DNA of 64,000 nt from CAVOAK01 sp965217615 (lineage in GTDB: Bacteria > Pseudomonadota > Alphaproteobacteria > UBA8366 > CAVOAK01), in NCBI GenBank assembly GCA_965217615.1, contig CBDCIT010000014.1, forward strand, positions 124,001 through 188,000, read 5' to 3'. The notes below the pieces were generated by a model. That model was not told where the DNA came from and did not search any database. It saw only the letters and a list, made by a program, of their open reading frames with translations. Below are positions 26,371 to 36,426 of this stretch, piece by piece (positions within the stretch are counted from its first letter, which is position 1; each line of letters starts with the position of its first letter). The position numbers and the translations under genes are program-made.

Positions 26371-27020
26371 GAGCGCGCATGGTCCGGATGCACTCCGCTC
26401 ACAGGAGCGAAGTCGCTGAGATCAAGTTGCGAGGGAGCTTCAATGTCGAGCGTACCGTGAACTGCCAAGACAACTATGCCGCCGCCAGCTCGATGCGCGG
26501 TAATCGCTACTTGCAGCATTGCGATGGCGGCCTCGTCCAGCGCTGCGGTCGGCTCGTCGAGCAACCATAACGGCGCCGCACTTGCGAGGAGCCGCGCCAG
26601 CGCCAACCGTCGCCGCTGTCCCGCCGATAAAAGCCGCACCGGCAATTCGGCAAGGCTGTCCAGCGCGAACGCTTCGAGCGCATCGCTGCATTTGGTATCG
26701 TCCGACCGGAGCGACGCCGCGAACGCCAGATTTTCCGCCACGGCGAGCAGGGGCTTGAGCGCGTTTTGGTGCCCCACATAGTGAAGGCTTGCGCGATGCC
26801 ACTGCGAATCTTGGGCCACGTCCAGCCCGTTCCATAGCAACACGCCGGATTCCGCTGGCAAAAGCCCGGCCATGACGCGAAGTAGGCTTGATTTGCCGCT
26901 GCCATTGGGGCCCCGCAGCACAAGGGCGTCGCCGTCGCCAATCGAGAATGATAGGCGCTCGAACACGGTTTTCTCGCCACGGACGCAAACCAAGTTGTTG
27001 CCGGAGAAGCGCCTAGACAT
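26367..27020 (-). CDS. ccmA: heme ABC exporter ATP-binding protein CcmA
   Basis: A 217-residue ABC ATPase. Walker A is LRGPNGSGKSSLLRVMAGLL, the signature LLSAGQRRRLALARLLAS, Walker B LWLLDEPTAALDE, and the switch histidine lies in VLAVHGTLD. It drives CcmABCD during heme handover to CcmE. It is the first gene of the minus-strand ccm operon; transcription must start in the 496-bp region to its right, shared with divergent acnA and containing a candidate structured RNA. Confidence 0.95.
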   Translation of the reverse strand: MSRRFSGNNLVCVRGEKTVFERLSFSIGDGDALVLRGPNGSGKSSLLRVMAGLLPAESGVLLWNGLDVAQDSQWHRASLHYVGHQNALKPLLAVAENLAFAASLRSDDTKCSDALEAFALDSLAELPVRLLSAGQRRRLALARLLASAAPLWLLDEPTAALDEAAIAMLQVAITAHRAGGGIVVLAVHGTLDIEAPSQLDLSDFAPVSGVHPDHARS

Positions 27021-27140
27021 TTCGGGATCCCGTCAAGGCCGATCAGGTGGGAACCGTCACACATATATCATAGCAATTGCCCGGCGCGGGAGTTGCCGAT
27101 CAGAACGCCTTCTGCGTTACGAAAAGCTGTTCGTTGTCCA

Positions 27141-27179
27141 CAAAAAAGGGCGGCTGCTAGGGTTGGGTTAGCAGCCGCC
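27141..27179 (-). terminator. rho-independent terminator, minus strand
   Basis: An 11-bp perfect stem (27149-27159 with 27169-27179) and 9-base loop, followed on the minus strand by six T residues (A-run 27142-27147). It lies between the hairpin array and ccmA. It could end a short RNA or attenuate ccm transcription. Confidence 0.75.
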
Positions 27180-27275
27180 AAAGTCTTGCGACCAAGTATG
27201 GGTCGCGATGGAGGCTGTCAGGGCAGCCTCCCTGAGAGGGGAGGTCTCAGTGCCTATCATCTTGGGGGGCAACTA
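27145..27275 (-). ncRNA. candidate structured RNA ending in a terminator, upstream of ccmA
   Basis: Four hairpins stand in a row within ~110 bp: CTGAGA/TCTCAG (27232-27250), GGAGGCTG/CAGCCTCC (27210-27231), GCGACC/GGTCGC (27188-27206), and GGCGGCTGCTA/TAGCAGCCGCC (27149-27179). On the minus strand the last is followed directly by six T residues, a classic terminator, so the direction is probably minus. This is either a small RNA gene or a leader with attenuator before ccmA, about 125 bases upstream of its start. I recognise no Rfam family; it does not look like 6S or SRP RNA. Boundaries are estimates. Confidence 0.45.
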
Positions 27276-27516
27276 TGAAAATCCTTAGCCCGGAATAGGG
27301 CGATTCCAAGGCAATTCCGCCACGTTTACAACTACGATTTCGGGCACTTACGGCACCTGTGCTCGGTTCGGCGACGGACCCGCATCGCCGTTAGCATATA
27401 CCGTTGCGGCTGTTTCCCTATAATGGCGGTAACGGCGCCGATGCGATGGGGGATGATCTCATCCAAGCAATCCTGATTATCGCAACGTACGAGCGCGCGG
27501 CATAGGGAAACTTACC

Positions 27517-30195
27517 GTGATTGGCCAGGATACCCTGAAGACCCGGCGGACCCTCGAAGTGGGTGACCGTGAGTATGACTATTTCAGTCTCGATGCGGCA
27601 TCACAATCGTTGGGCGACATTTCGGCGTTGCCCTATACACTCAAAGTCCTGTTGGAGAATCTCCTGCGCTACGAGGACGGGCGCAGCGTGACGGTCGAGG
27701 ACATTGAGGCACTCGCCCAGTGGCTCGAAACGCGCAGCAGTACTCGCGAAATCGCCTATAGGCCGGCGCGCGTTCTCATGCAAGATTTCACGGGTGTCCC
27801 GGCAGTCGTGGATCTGGCGGCGATGCGCGATACAATTGTCCGAATGGGTGGTGATCCGGAGAGGATTAACCCACTCTCGCCTGTCGATCTCGTGATCGAC
27901 CATTCGGTTATGGTCGATGAGTTTGGCAATGCTGGGGCCTTCAAAAAGAATGTCGAAATGGAGTTTGCGCGGAATCGCGAACGCTATGAATTCCTACGCT
28001 GGGGACAGGACGCCTTCGATAGTTTCCGCGTTGTCCCACCGGGCACGGGCATATGCCATCAGGTAAATCTCGAACATCTCGCCCAGACCGTCTGGTCTAG
28101 CGAAGAGGACGGACGCACATTCGCCTATCCCGACACGTTGGTCGGGACGGACAGCCACACCACAATGGTGAATGGACTGGCTGTTCTTGGTTGGGGCGTC
28201 GGCGGCATCGAGGCCGAGGCTGCCATGCTCGGGCAGCCGATTTCGATGCTGATTCCCGAGGTTGTCGGATTCAAAATGACAGGGACGCTTCCCGAAGGCG
28301 CAACCGCCACGGATGCCGTCCTGACAGTCACGCAAATGCTGAGAGCAAAAGGCGTCGTTGGCAAGTTTGTCGAATATTTCGGCCCGGGTCTGGATAACTT
28401 GACACTCGCCGACCAGGCGACAATCGCCAACATGGCGCCGGAATATGGCGCAACCTGCGGGTTTTTCCCCGTCAGTCATGCGACGCTGGATTATCTCAGG
28501 TTAACCAGCAGAGAGGCGTCGCGCATCGCGCTCGTCGAGGCCTATGCCAGGGCACAGGGCATGTGGCTAGACGACACGACGCCCGAGCCGCAATTTAGCG
28601 ATACGTTGGAGCTTGATCTCGGTGCGGTGGAGCCATCGTTGGCGGGTCCGAAGCGGCCACAGGACCGGATCGGACTGCGGAGCGCCGCAGCGGCATTCGG
28701 CGGAGGATTTGAAGAACTTTCGGGACGCGCTGAGCAGCACGATGCGGCAGTGCCGGGCGCGAATTATGCGCTTGCCGACGGCGCCGTTGTCATCGCCTCG
28801 ATTACGAGCTGCACCAATACCTCGAACCCGAGTGTTTTAGTCGCCGCGGGCCTCGTGGCGAAGAACGCTCGAGAGCGGGGCCTGTCGGTGAAGCCGTGGG
28901 TTAAGACGTCGTTTGCGCCGGGCAGCCAGGTCGTGACGGACTATCTGGTCGCCAGCGGCCTACAGGAGCATCTCGACGCGATGGGCTACAACCTCGTCGG
29001 CTACGGCTGTACGACCTGTATCGGCAATTCTGGTCCGTTGTCCGAGCCGATAACGGCGGCAATTGAGGACGGCGATCTTACCGTTGCAGCCGTGCTCTCG
29101 GGAAATCGAAATTTTGAGGGCCGAATTCATCCGCTGACTCGTGCGAACTATCTCGCATCACCACCGCTTGTGGTGGCGTATGCATTGGCCGGTTCGATGA
29201 ATGTGGATTTACCAACCGACCCGCTTGGCACGGACAAAGACGGCAAGCCTGTGTACTTGAGAGATATTTGGCCGTCGAACAAGGACGTACAGGCAATCAT
29301 CAACGATATCATCACGCCGGAAATGTACGAACGGCGTTATGCCGATGTGTTCAAGGGCGACAAGGAATGGCAATCGATCGCCACGGAAGAAGGCCGAACG
29401 TATGGTTGGCAGATCGGCAGCACGTATGTACAGAATCCGCCCTATTTTGAGGACATGTCGAGCGATCCGGAAGCTATAGAGAACATTGAAGGCGCGCGGC
29501 TTTTGGCACTCCTCGCTGATTCCGTTACGACCGACCACATCTCGCCTGCCGGGGCCATCAATGCGGAATCTCCAGGCGGTGAATATCTCGTATCCCACCA
29601 GGTTCCGCCGCGCGAGTTCAATTCCTACGGATCACGGCGCGGCAATCATCACGTCATGATGCGCGGGACCTTCGCCAACATAAGAATTCGCAACGAATTG
29701 GCGCCGGGTACGGAAGGTGGCGTTACAAAACACCACCCTTCGGGCGAAATACTGCCGATTTACGATGCCGCGATGCGCTACAAATCCGAGGGCGTGCCGC
29801 TCGTTGTCGTTGGAGGCCGAGAATATGGCACCGGCTCGTCGCGTGACTGGGCGGCCAAGGGCACACGACTACTGGGTGTCAAGGCGGTGATTGTGGAGAG
29901 TTTCGAGCGAATCCACCGCTCCAACCTCGTTGGTATGGGTCTTCTCCCGCTGCAATTTAAGGACGGAATTAATCGCAAATCGCTGCGGCTTGACGGTAGT
30001 GAGATCATCGATCTCAAGGGACTCGAGGCCGGCATCACGCCTGGCATGAACGTGGCCTGCACAATTACGCGGGCCGACGGCTCTGCGGAGGACATCACGC
30101 TGACATGCCGAATCGATACGCTCGACGAGGTCGAGTATTATCGCCATGGCGGAATTCTTCACTACGTCCTGCGGTCCATGATGACTGACGCCTGA
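27517..30195 (+). CDS. acnA: aconitate hydratase AcnA
   Basis: An 892-residue [4Fe-4S] enzyme converting citrate to isocitrate in the TCA cycle. The cluster cysteines lie in ASITSCTNTSNPSVL and GYGCTTCIGNSGPL; PGTGICHQVNLEHLA, VGTDSHTTMVNGLAVLGWGV and GGREYGTGSSRDWAAKGTRL are standard AcnA/IRP-type motifs. The start is GTG at 27517. It is divergent from the ccm operon, an arrangement common in Rhodospirillales. Upstream 27280-27516 should hold its promoter; I see no strong consensus. Confidence 0.96.
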   Translation: MIGQDTLKTRRTLEVGDREYDYFSLDAASQSLGDISALPYTLKVLLENLLRYEDGRSVTVEDIEALAQWLETRSSTREIAYRPARVLMQDFTGVPAVVDLAAMRDTIVRMGGDPERINPLSPVDLVIDHSVMVDEFGNAGAFKKNVEMEFARNRERYEFLRWGQDAFDSFRVVPPGTGICHQVNLEHLAQTVWSSEEDGRTFAYPDTLVGTDSHTTMVNGLAVLGWGVGGIEAEAAMLGQPISMLIPEVVGFKMTGTLPEGATATDAVLTVTQMLRAKGVVGKFVEYFGPGLDNLTLADQATIANMAPEYGATCGFFPVSHATLDYLRLTSREASRIALVEAYARAQGMWLDDTTPEPQFSDTLELDLGAVEPSLAGPKRPQDRIGLRSAAAAFGGGFEELSGRAEQHDAAVPGANYALADGAVVIASITSCTNTSNPSVLVAAGLVAKNARERGLSVKPWVKTSFAPGSQVVTDYLVASGLQEHLDAMGYNLVGYGCTTCIGNSGPLSEPITAAIEDGDLTVAAVLSGNRNFEGRIHPLTRANYLASPPLVVAYALAGSMNVDLPTDPLGTDKDGKPVYLRDIWPSNKDVQAIINDIITPEMYERRYADVFKGDKEWQSIATEEGRTYGWQIGSTYVQNPPYFEDMSSDPEAIENIEGARLLALLADSVTTDHISPAGAINAESPGGEYLVSHQVPPREFNSYGSRRGNHHVMMRGTFANIRIRNELAPGTEGGVTKHHPSGEILPIYDAAMRYKSEGVPLVVVGGREYGTGSSRDWAAKGTRLLGVKAVIVESFERIHRSNLVGMGLLPLQFKDGINRKSLRLDGSEIIDLKGLEAGITPGMNVACTITRADGSAEDITLTCRIDTLDEVEYYRHGGILHYVLRSMMTDA

Positions 30196-30271
30196 CGCGT
30201 TTGGCTCCTGGGGGGGTGTCTCACGGTCAATTGATTCGTCGGTGATGCCGGCGGCCTCTAGGGTTCTAGCC

Positions 30272-30994
30272 ATGCGACGAATTCTCTTGATCGGTGCGCT
30301 TTGTCTCGTTGCGGCTGGGATGGTTCCATTCTCGCCGATGCGTGCGGGCGAAATGCCGGTGGTGGTTGAGCTCTTCACGAGTCAGGGTTGCTCTTCCTGC
30401 GTACCGGCGCAGGCCTATATGCGTGAACTCGCGAAACGTGATGACGTCATCGCGCTCGAATTTCACGTCGATTATTGGGACTATATCGGCTGGAAGGACC
30501 GCTTCGCCCGTCCGGAATTTACCGACCGTCAGCGTCAATACCGGCAGACGCTCAACTCGCGCTACATTTACACCCCCCAGATGGTCATCAACGGCCGCGT
30601 CCACAATGTGGGGTCCGACATCGCGGCGGCTGAGCGCCAAATCAGAAAATTCCGTGAAATGGCCGATACTGGGCCGAGCGTGACCTTGCGCCATCATGGC
30701 GACAAGATCACAGTCGCGGTCGGTGAAGGACATACCGCGACGCCGGTTGACATTTATTTTGTCACCTATGACGACGAACACACGACAGAGGTGACACGCG
30801 GCGAGAATGCGGGCGTTGTTTTAATCAATGCGCGAGTCGTTCGTGAGATGCACCGCATCGGTCGCTGGGACGGCGCTGCGAATCAGTATATCGTTTCACT
30901 CGCGGGCAAGAGTGGCGAGGCCGGCTGTGCCGTGCTCCTACAGATGCCTGGCGGACCGATACGGAGCGCGCAGTCGTTGGCGTTCGTCCGGTAA
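30272..30994 (+). CDS. DUF1223 thioredoxin-like periplasmic protein
   Basis: A 240-residue protein with signal peptide (MRRILLIGALCLVAAGMVPF) and the DUF1223 start VVELFTSQGCSSCVPAQAYM, where CXXC sits in a thioredoxin-like fold, then LEFHVDYWDYIGWKDRFARP. DUF1223 proteins commonly lie next to acnA in Alphaproteobacteria, as here; function is unknown, a periplasmic thiol role is inferred. I choose the ATG at 30272 because it begins the signal peptide; an in-frame GTG at 30242 would add ten residues. Confidence 0.87.
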   Translation: MRRILLIGALCLVAAGMVPFSPMRAGEMPVVVELFTSQGCSSCVPAQAYMRELAKRDDVIALEFHVDYWDYIGWKDRFARPEFTDRQRQYRQTLNSRYIYTPQMVINGRVHNVGSDIAAAERQIRKFREMADTGPSVTLRHHGDKITVAVGEGHTATPVDIYFVTYDDEHTTEVTRGENAGVVLINARVVREMHRIGRWDGAANQYIVSLAGKSGEAGCAVLLQMPGGPIRSAQSLAFVR

Positions 30995-31108
30995 GCGAAT
31001 TCAGACGCATCATCGGCGACATTGCTTTTCCTACCTGAGGGTCGGCGACTTTCTTGTGCCAAAAGAGTGAATCGCCGGCAGTTGGCACCGCGCGCCATCA
31101 CACAAAAG

Positions 31109-33010
31109 CTAATCGGCCGCGAGGCTCTTACCCATCACCTCGGTTATCCGCTTGGAAAATGCGACAGGGTCCGGAATCGGCTCACCTTCGAGAATTCGGG
31201 CTTGATCGACAAGCAGTAGCGCCGCGTCTTTGAGCCGATCGGATGCCCCAGCCTCCTTCGCCTTCGCGGCAAGCTCGCGGATCAACCCGTGCGCGGGGTT
31301 TATCTCCAGAATGCGGGGCGCGACCGCATCGAGCTGCTTGTGTGCTTTGAGGAGGCGGGCGAGATGCATATCCAAATCGCCGGAGTCTGCGACCAAGCAG
31401 ACCGCGCTGTCGGTGAGGCGATCAGATGCCCTAACGTCTTTGACTTGGTCGTCTAGCGCTTGCTTCAAGAGTGCGATCAAGAGCGCGATATCACCGTCTG
31501 ACGCCTTCTCGACCTTTTTATCAGTCTTGCTGACCTCGATTCCCGACAAGTCCGTGTCGCCCTGCGTAATCGAGCGAAAGTGGATATCCTCGAATGTGTC
31601 GACGGCAGGGACCCAAAATTCGTCCACGGGGTCCGTCAACAATAAGACTTCGAGATCGCGTGCCTGAAAACCTTCAAGGTGCGGACTCTTGGCGATGGTC
31701 TCAAGTTCTTCGCCGATGATGTAGTAGATCGAGTCCTGACTCTCCGGCATTCGCTGCTTGTAGTCCTCAAGACTCGTTAGGTCCGCTCCGCGGGTCGAAT
31801 GGAAACGGCAGATCTTGAGCAACGCCTCGCGATCTGCCGACAATTCGTAGACGCCTTCCTTCAGAACGGCGCCGAAATTCTCCCAGAACGCGGCGTAGGC
31901 CTCCGGCTCTTTCTCCGCTTTCTTTGCGAGATCCGTGAGAAGCCGTTTGGTGATACCGGACTTGATCTTGGCGACCACGCGATTGTTCTGCAGCATCTCG
32001 CGGCTGATGTTGAGGTCCAGGTCTTCGGAGTCTATGACACCGTGCAGAAAACGCAGCCACACCGGCAATAATCCTTTGCAATCGTCAGATATGAAGACCC
32101 GTTTCACGTAGAGCTTGACCCGGAGCCTGCGTTCGGGCTCGAACAGATCGAACGGCCTGACGGAGGGTACAAACAACAGTCCGGTGTACGAAATCACGCC
32201 CTCCGCGCGCATGTGCAGCGTCAGCCAAGGGTCATCCGCCGCGTGGGCGACGTGGTGATAGAACTCCTTGTATTGCTGCGCCGTGATCTCCTTCCGCGGG
32301 CGTGTCCAGAGGGCCGAGGCCGTGTTGAGCGCGCTCTTTTGCTCGTCCTTTTCCGCTTCGCCCGACTTAAGCGTAATTGGAAAGGAAATATGGTCGGAGT
32401 AGGTCAGGATGATTTGGCGGAGACGCGCTTCTTCTAAGAACTCAGACTCTCCTTTGCGCAAGTGCGTCAAGACCGTTGTCCCGGGACCGTCACGCTCGGA
32501 TTCGGAAACTGTGAATTCACTCTTTCCATCCGATTGCCAGAGCCAGGCGGAGTCCGCGCCGGCGCGCCGGGATGTAACCTCGACCCGGTCGGCGACCATG
32601 AACGCGGAGTAAAATCCGACACCGAACTGACCAATTTGAGAGATGTCCTTTCCCTTCTCGTCGGCAAGATCGCCGAGAAACGCCGACGTGCCAGACTGCG
32701 CGATCGTCCCGAGATTCTCGACCAGTTCGTCCCGCGTCATACCGATGCCATTGTCCGCAACCGAAATGGTTCGCGCCTTGGCGTCGACCGCAACTTCGAT
32801 TTGAAATCCTTGATCGCCCAATGCTAATGACGGCTCGGTGAGCGCCGCATAACGCAACCGCTCGCAGGCGTCGGAGGCGTTGGAGATCAGCTCCCGGAGA
32901 AAGATCTCCTTATCGCTGTAAAGCGAATTCGCGACGATATCGAGGAGACGGCTGACTTCCGCCTGGAATTGCAGGCTTTCATCGGCCTTGCGTGTTTTGG
33001 TCTTTGCCAT
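31109..33010 (-). CDS. htpG: molecular chaperone HtpG (Hsp90)
   Basis: A 633-residue Hsp90. The N-terminal ATP site (GHKL fold) is seen in IFLRELISNASDACERLRY, VADNGIGMTRDELVENLGTI and IGQFGVGFYSAFMVAD; the middle domain includes DLFEPERRLRVKLYVKRVFI and LNISREMLQNNR. It folds or protects client proteins under heat and oxidative stress. The ATG at 33010 gives the family start AKTKTRKADESLQFQAE; upstream in-frame codons to 33298 lack homology and run into divergent pcm. It is a natural target of the RpoH factor encoded nearby. Confidence 0.96.
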   Translation of the reverse strand: MAKTKTRKADESLQFQAEVSRLLDIVANSLYSDKEIFLRELISNASDACERLRYAALTEPSLALGDQGFQIEVAVDAKARTISVADNGIGMTRDELVENLGTIAQSGTSAFLGDLADEKGKDISQIGQFGVGFYSAFMVADRVEVTSRRAGADSAWLWQSDGKSEFTVSESERDGPGTTVLTHLRKGESEFLEEARLRQIILTYSDHISFPITLKSGEAEKDEQKSALNTASALWTRPRKEITAQQYKEFYHHVAHAADDPWLTLHMRAEGVISYTGLLFVPSVRPFDLFEPERRLRVKLYVKRVFISDDCKGLLPVWLRFLHGVIDSEDLDLNISREMLQNNRVVAKIKSGITKRLLTDLAKKAEKEPEAYAAFWENFGAVLKEGVYELSADREALLKICRFHSTRGADLTSLEDYKQRMPESQDSIYYIIGEELETIAKSPHLEGFQARDLEVLLLTDPVDEFWVPAVDTFEDIHFRSITQGDTDLSGIEVSKTDKKVEKASDGDIALLIALLKQALDDQVKDVRASDRLTDSAVCLVADSGDLDMHLARLLKAHKQLDAVAPRILEINPAHGLIRELAAKAKEAGASDRLKDAALLLVDQARILEGEPIPDPVAFSKRITEVMGKSLAAD

Positions 33011-33136
33011 ATAGCGGCCCCTCGGGTCTGGTTTCGGCCCCAGCGATATATGAGAGATGTGCTGCGCCTTGCAACCCTGCAGTACGGTCGATAGGCCTAT
33101 TGCATTATTGCAGGTTTCATAGTTTGGATCGGATCG

Positions 33137-33805
33137 ATGGCCGATGATTTTGCCAAAGCTCGAAAGCGGTTGATCGACGAGATCGAAGTCGAGATGCACA
33201 CGCTTGGCGACATTTTCGGCAAAGCGAAGCTCGACGCGCCAGTTGTCAAAGCAATTGTGAATGTGCCGCGCCATGAATTCGTGCCGGACGATATGCAAGG
33301 GTCCGCGTATATCAACCGGCCCCTGTTAATCGGGTATGGGCAGACGATCTCGCAACCGTTCGTGGTTGCGGCGATGACCGATATGCTGGCACTCAACTCT
33401 ACAGCGCGGGTGTTGGAAGTCGGCACAGGTAGCGGTTATCAGACCGCGGTGCTTGCCGAATTGGCGCAAGTGGTGTTCAGCGTCGAGTTGGTGCCCGAAC
33501 TGGCGAAATCCGCGGACGAACGCCTCAGGAGGTTGGGGTATGACGATGTGCGCGTGCGCATCGGCGATGGCGGGGAAGGTTGGCCTGAACATGCGCCCTA
33601 TGACGCGATTTTGGTTGCTGCCGCGGCGGCTGAAATGCCAGAGGCCCTCGTCGATCAACTCAAGCCTGGGGGGCGCCTGGTGATACCGATTGGAGGTCCG
33701 GCGAAGACACAGTTCTTGACGCTGGTGGAAAAGGACGACGGGGGAAAGGTGACGCAGCATGAAGGTTTGTCCGTCGCCTTCGTGCCGTTGATCAAATCGG
33801 ACTAG
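33137..33805 (+). CDS. pcm: protein-L-isoaspartate O-methyltransferase
   Basis: A 222-residue cytoplasmic PCMT repairing isoaspartyl damage with SAM. Motifs: VPRHEFVPDDM, QTISQPFVVAAMTDML, the SAM loop LEVGTGSGYQTAVLAEL, and LKPGGRLVIPIG before the C-terminal LVEKDDGGKVTQHEGLSVAFVPL. There is no signal peptide, unlike the frameshifted paralogue at 4.2-5.0 kb. It is divergent from htpG, with 126 bases between them. Confidence 0.94.
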   Translation: MADDFAKARKRLIDEIEVEMHTLGDIFGKAKLDAPVVKAIVNVPRHEFVPDDMQGSAYINRPLLIGYGQTISQPFVVAAMTDMLALNSTARVLEVGTGSGYQTAVLAELAQVVFSVELVPELAKSADERLRRLGYDDVRVRIGDGGEGWPEHAPYDAILVAAAAAEMPEALVDQLKPGGRLVIPIGGPAKTQFLTLVEKDDGGKVTQHEGLSVAFVPLIKSD

Positions 33806-33924
33806 TCTCCAATGTGCAACTCTTGGAATCGACCGGTTTGTGTCTGACAAACCACCTCTCCGACGAGCCGCCGCATGCAAATTCTCTTGCGCGAGCGGCA
33901 TATTAACCGGTTCTATTGTTGGCG

Positions 33925-36426
33925 ATGCAGTTGTATTCGCACACTTCTCTCGTACGGGCCGTGCTTGGGCCCACAAACACCGGCAAGACCCATCTCGCCA
34001 TCGACCGCATGCTTGGCCATGTGAGCGGCATGATCGGATTCCCTTTGCGGTTGCTCGCGCGCGAAAATTACGACCGGATTGTTGCGCTGCGTGGTGCGGG
34101 TTCCATCGCGTTGATTACGGGCGAGGAGAAGATCATCCCCGCGAATCCTCGCTGGTTTGTTTGCACCGTGGAATCGATGCCGCTGGATCGTCAGGTGGAC
34201 TTCATGGCGATCGACGAGATCCAACTCTGCGGGGACCCCGAGCGCGGCCACATTTTCACCGACCGTTTGCTTCATGCGCGCGGACGCGAGGAGACGATGT
34301 TTCTCGGGTCGGACACTATCCGCCCACTCATTCGTCGTTTGGTACCCGAGACAACGTTTGAGCGTCGTCCGCGGTTCTCGACGCTCAAATATGCGGGAAT
34401 GAGAAAGGTGTCGCAGCTCCCGCGCAGGAGCGCTGCGATCGTGTTCTCTGGGAATGATCTCTATGCCTTGGCCGAGCAGTTTCGCCGTCGGCGGGGAGGA
34501 GCGGCCGTCGTGCTGGGCGCGCTCTCGCCGCGCGCGCGCAATGCGCAGGTCGCAATGTATCAGGCAGGCGAGGTAGAGCATTTGGTCGCCACCGATGCGA
34601 TCGGCATGGGTCTCAACATGGATATTGACCATGTTGCTTTCGCATCACTCGCGAAGTTCGACGGTCGTCATCAACGCCAACTCGGGCCCGCTGAAATCGG
34701 ACAAATCGCTGGCCGCGCTGGACGTCATATGATGGACGGTACATTTGGCGTAACCAACGGCCTTGGTGGGCTTGATCCGACGATAGTCGAGGCGGTTGAG
34801 GAGCATCGGTTCGAGCCGCTTACGGCAGTCTATTGGCGCAACCGCTCGCTCGATTTCATGTCACCGCTGGCCCTGATCAAGAGCCTGGAGACGCCAGCGC
34901 CGACGCGTCAATTCATCCGCCGGCACGGTGCGGATGATCACCGGGCGCTTACAGCCTTAGCGAGGGATGAAACAGTGCTCGGCCTTGCGAGCAATCCCGC
35001 CACCGTTCGCCTCCTTTGGGAGGTCTGTCAAATTCCCGATTTCCGGAAGGTGATGGCCGAACAGCACACACGCCTGCTGCGTGGACTTTACCTGCGCCTA
35101 TGTCGCGCCGAAGGTCTTTTGCCGGAGGAATGGGTGGCGGCACAGATCGCCCGTCTTGACGACCTAACCGGCGAAATTGATGCCTTGACGGCGCGCATTG
35201 CGCACGTCCGTACTTGGACCTTTGTCAGCCATCGTGCTGAATGGTTGGCTGACGCGCAGCATTGGCAGGACCGCACGCGCGCAATCGAGGATCGCCTATC
35301 GGACGCGCTGCACGAACGCCTTACGCAGCGTTTCGTCGACCGCCGCGCGATGGTTCTGGGTCATCGCCGCCGCGACGGCGCAGACGTTTTGGCCGGAGTG
35401 AATGGCGCGGGTGATGTCATCGTCGAGGGCGAATTTGTCGGCCGGCTTTCCGGTCTCGTTTTCACCCCCGATCCGACAATCAAGGATGCGGCGAGAGTCC
35501 TGCGCTCGGCTGCGCGTCGGGCCGCCTGCGATGAGCTTGCTCGCCGCGTGACACACTTTGTGAAAGACCGCGACGATGCAATTAAGCTCGATAACAACGC
35601 GAGAATACGTTGGCAAGGAACCGAGGTAGCAAGGCTCCGCAAGGGTGGCAGCATCCTCACGCCAACTGCTGAACCACTCGGCAACGACCTGCTCGACGCT
35701 GCCCAGCGCGAACGCGTCCGTGTACGCGCGCAGACCTGGCTCGATCGATATCTCAGGCGACGCTTGTCGAAGCTTTATCGCCTGCAATCTGCGTCGATCG
35801 GTGGGGCTGCGCGCGGCCTCGTGTTTCAACTTATCGAGCGGCTAGGCTCAACGTCGCGCGCTGCGGCCCGGGCGCAAGTTGACGCGCTTGAAGACCGCGA
35901 CAGAAAAATGTTGTCCAGATTAGGTCTGCGCGTCGGCGCCCACACGATATTTGTTGCCGGTCTCCTGCGGCCCGACGCTATCTGCTTAAGGGCACTTTTG
36001 TGGTCCGCTCATTTTGCGCGCGCTTCTGTCGAAATCCCGTTGGGCGGATCGCCCATTTTGCGATTGGCTCAAGGCGATCGGCGCTGCTTGCCGTATATAG
36101 GCTATCGCAGGTTCGGCTCAGTTGGTCTGAGGGTTGACTGTGTTGAGAAGCTTGCCACTCTCGCACGAAAGAAGGCGAGGCAGGGGCCCTTCCTCGCGAC
36201 GCCAGAGCTTGTGGTGGCCGCCGGCTGTGATGGCGATGATCTGGTCACAGTCATGTCGGGCCTCGGATTTCGCGCCGTCGTTGAGGATATGGGGATTGTG
36301 TACTCGCCGGCCCGAAAGCGCCGCCCTCGCCGACCGCAGCGCGCGGCGCGAAAGACCGCTAAATCATCGGCTCAACTCGCGGACTCGCCATTTGCAGTAC
36401 TTAGAGAGCTGAACGGTGTGAAGTGA
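33925..36426 (+). CDS. Suv3-like DEAD/DEAH-type helicase
   Basis: An 833-residue helicase related to mitochondrial SUV3. Walker A is VLGPTNTGKTHLAIDRM at the very N-terminus, motif II is DEIQ in FMAIDEIQLCGD, and the second RecA domain has EHLVATDAIGMGLNMDIDHV and GQIAGRAGRH (motif VI). The long C-terminal part is alphaproteobacteria-specific and ends in an Arg/Lys-rich tail (RKRRPRRPQRAARK), fitting RNA binding. The S4-domain gene overlaps its stop by GTGA, suggesting joint RNA-related work. ATG 33925 is preferred over a TTG at 33916. Confidence 0.9.
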   Translation: MQLYSHTSLVRAVLGPTNTGKTHLAIDRMLGHVSGMIGFPLRLLARENYDRIVALRGAGSIALITGEEKIIPANPRWFVCTVESMPLDRQVDFMAIDEIQLCGDPERGHIFTDRLLHARGREETMFLGSDTIRPLIRRLVPETTFERRPRFSTLKYAGMRKVSQLPRRSAAIVFSGNDLYALAEQFRRRRGGAAVVLGALSPRARNAQVAMYQAGEVEHLVATDAIGMGLNMDIDHVAFASLAKFDGRHQRQLGPAEIGQIAGRAGRHMMDGTFGVTNGLGGLDPTIVEAVEEHRFEPLTAVYWRNRSLDFMSPLALIKSLETPAPTRQFIRRHGADDHRALTALARDETVLGLASNPATVRLLWEVCQIPDFRKVMAEQHTRLLRGLYLRLCRAEGLLPEEWVAAQIARLDDLTGEIDALTARIAHVRTWTFVSHRAEWLADAQHWQDRTRAIEDRLSDALHERLTQRFVDRRAMVLGHRRRDGADVLAGVNGAGDVIVEGEFVGRLSGLVFTPDPTIKDAARVLRSAARRAACDELARRVTHFVKDRDDAIKLDNNARIRWQGTEVARLRKGGSILTPTAEPLGNDLLDAAQRERVRVRAQTWLDRYLRRRLSKLYRLQSASIGGAARGLVFQLIERLGSTSRAAARAQVDALEDRDRKMLSRLGLRVGAHTIFVAGLLRPDAICLRALLWSAHFARASVEIPLGGSPILRLAQGDRRCLPYIGYRRFGSVGLRVDCVEKLATLARKKARQGPFLATPELVVAAGCDGDDLVTVMSGLGFRAVVEDMGIVYSPARKRRPRRPQRAARKTAKSSAQLADSPFAVLRELNGVK

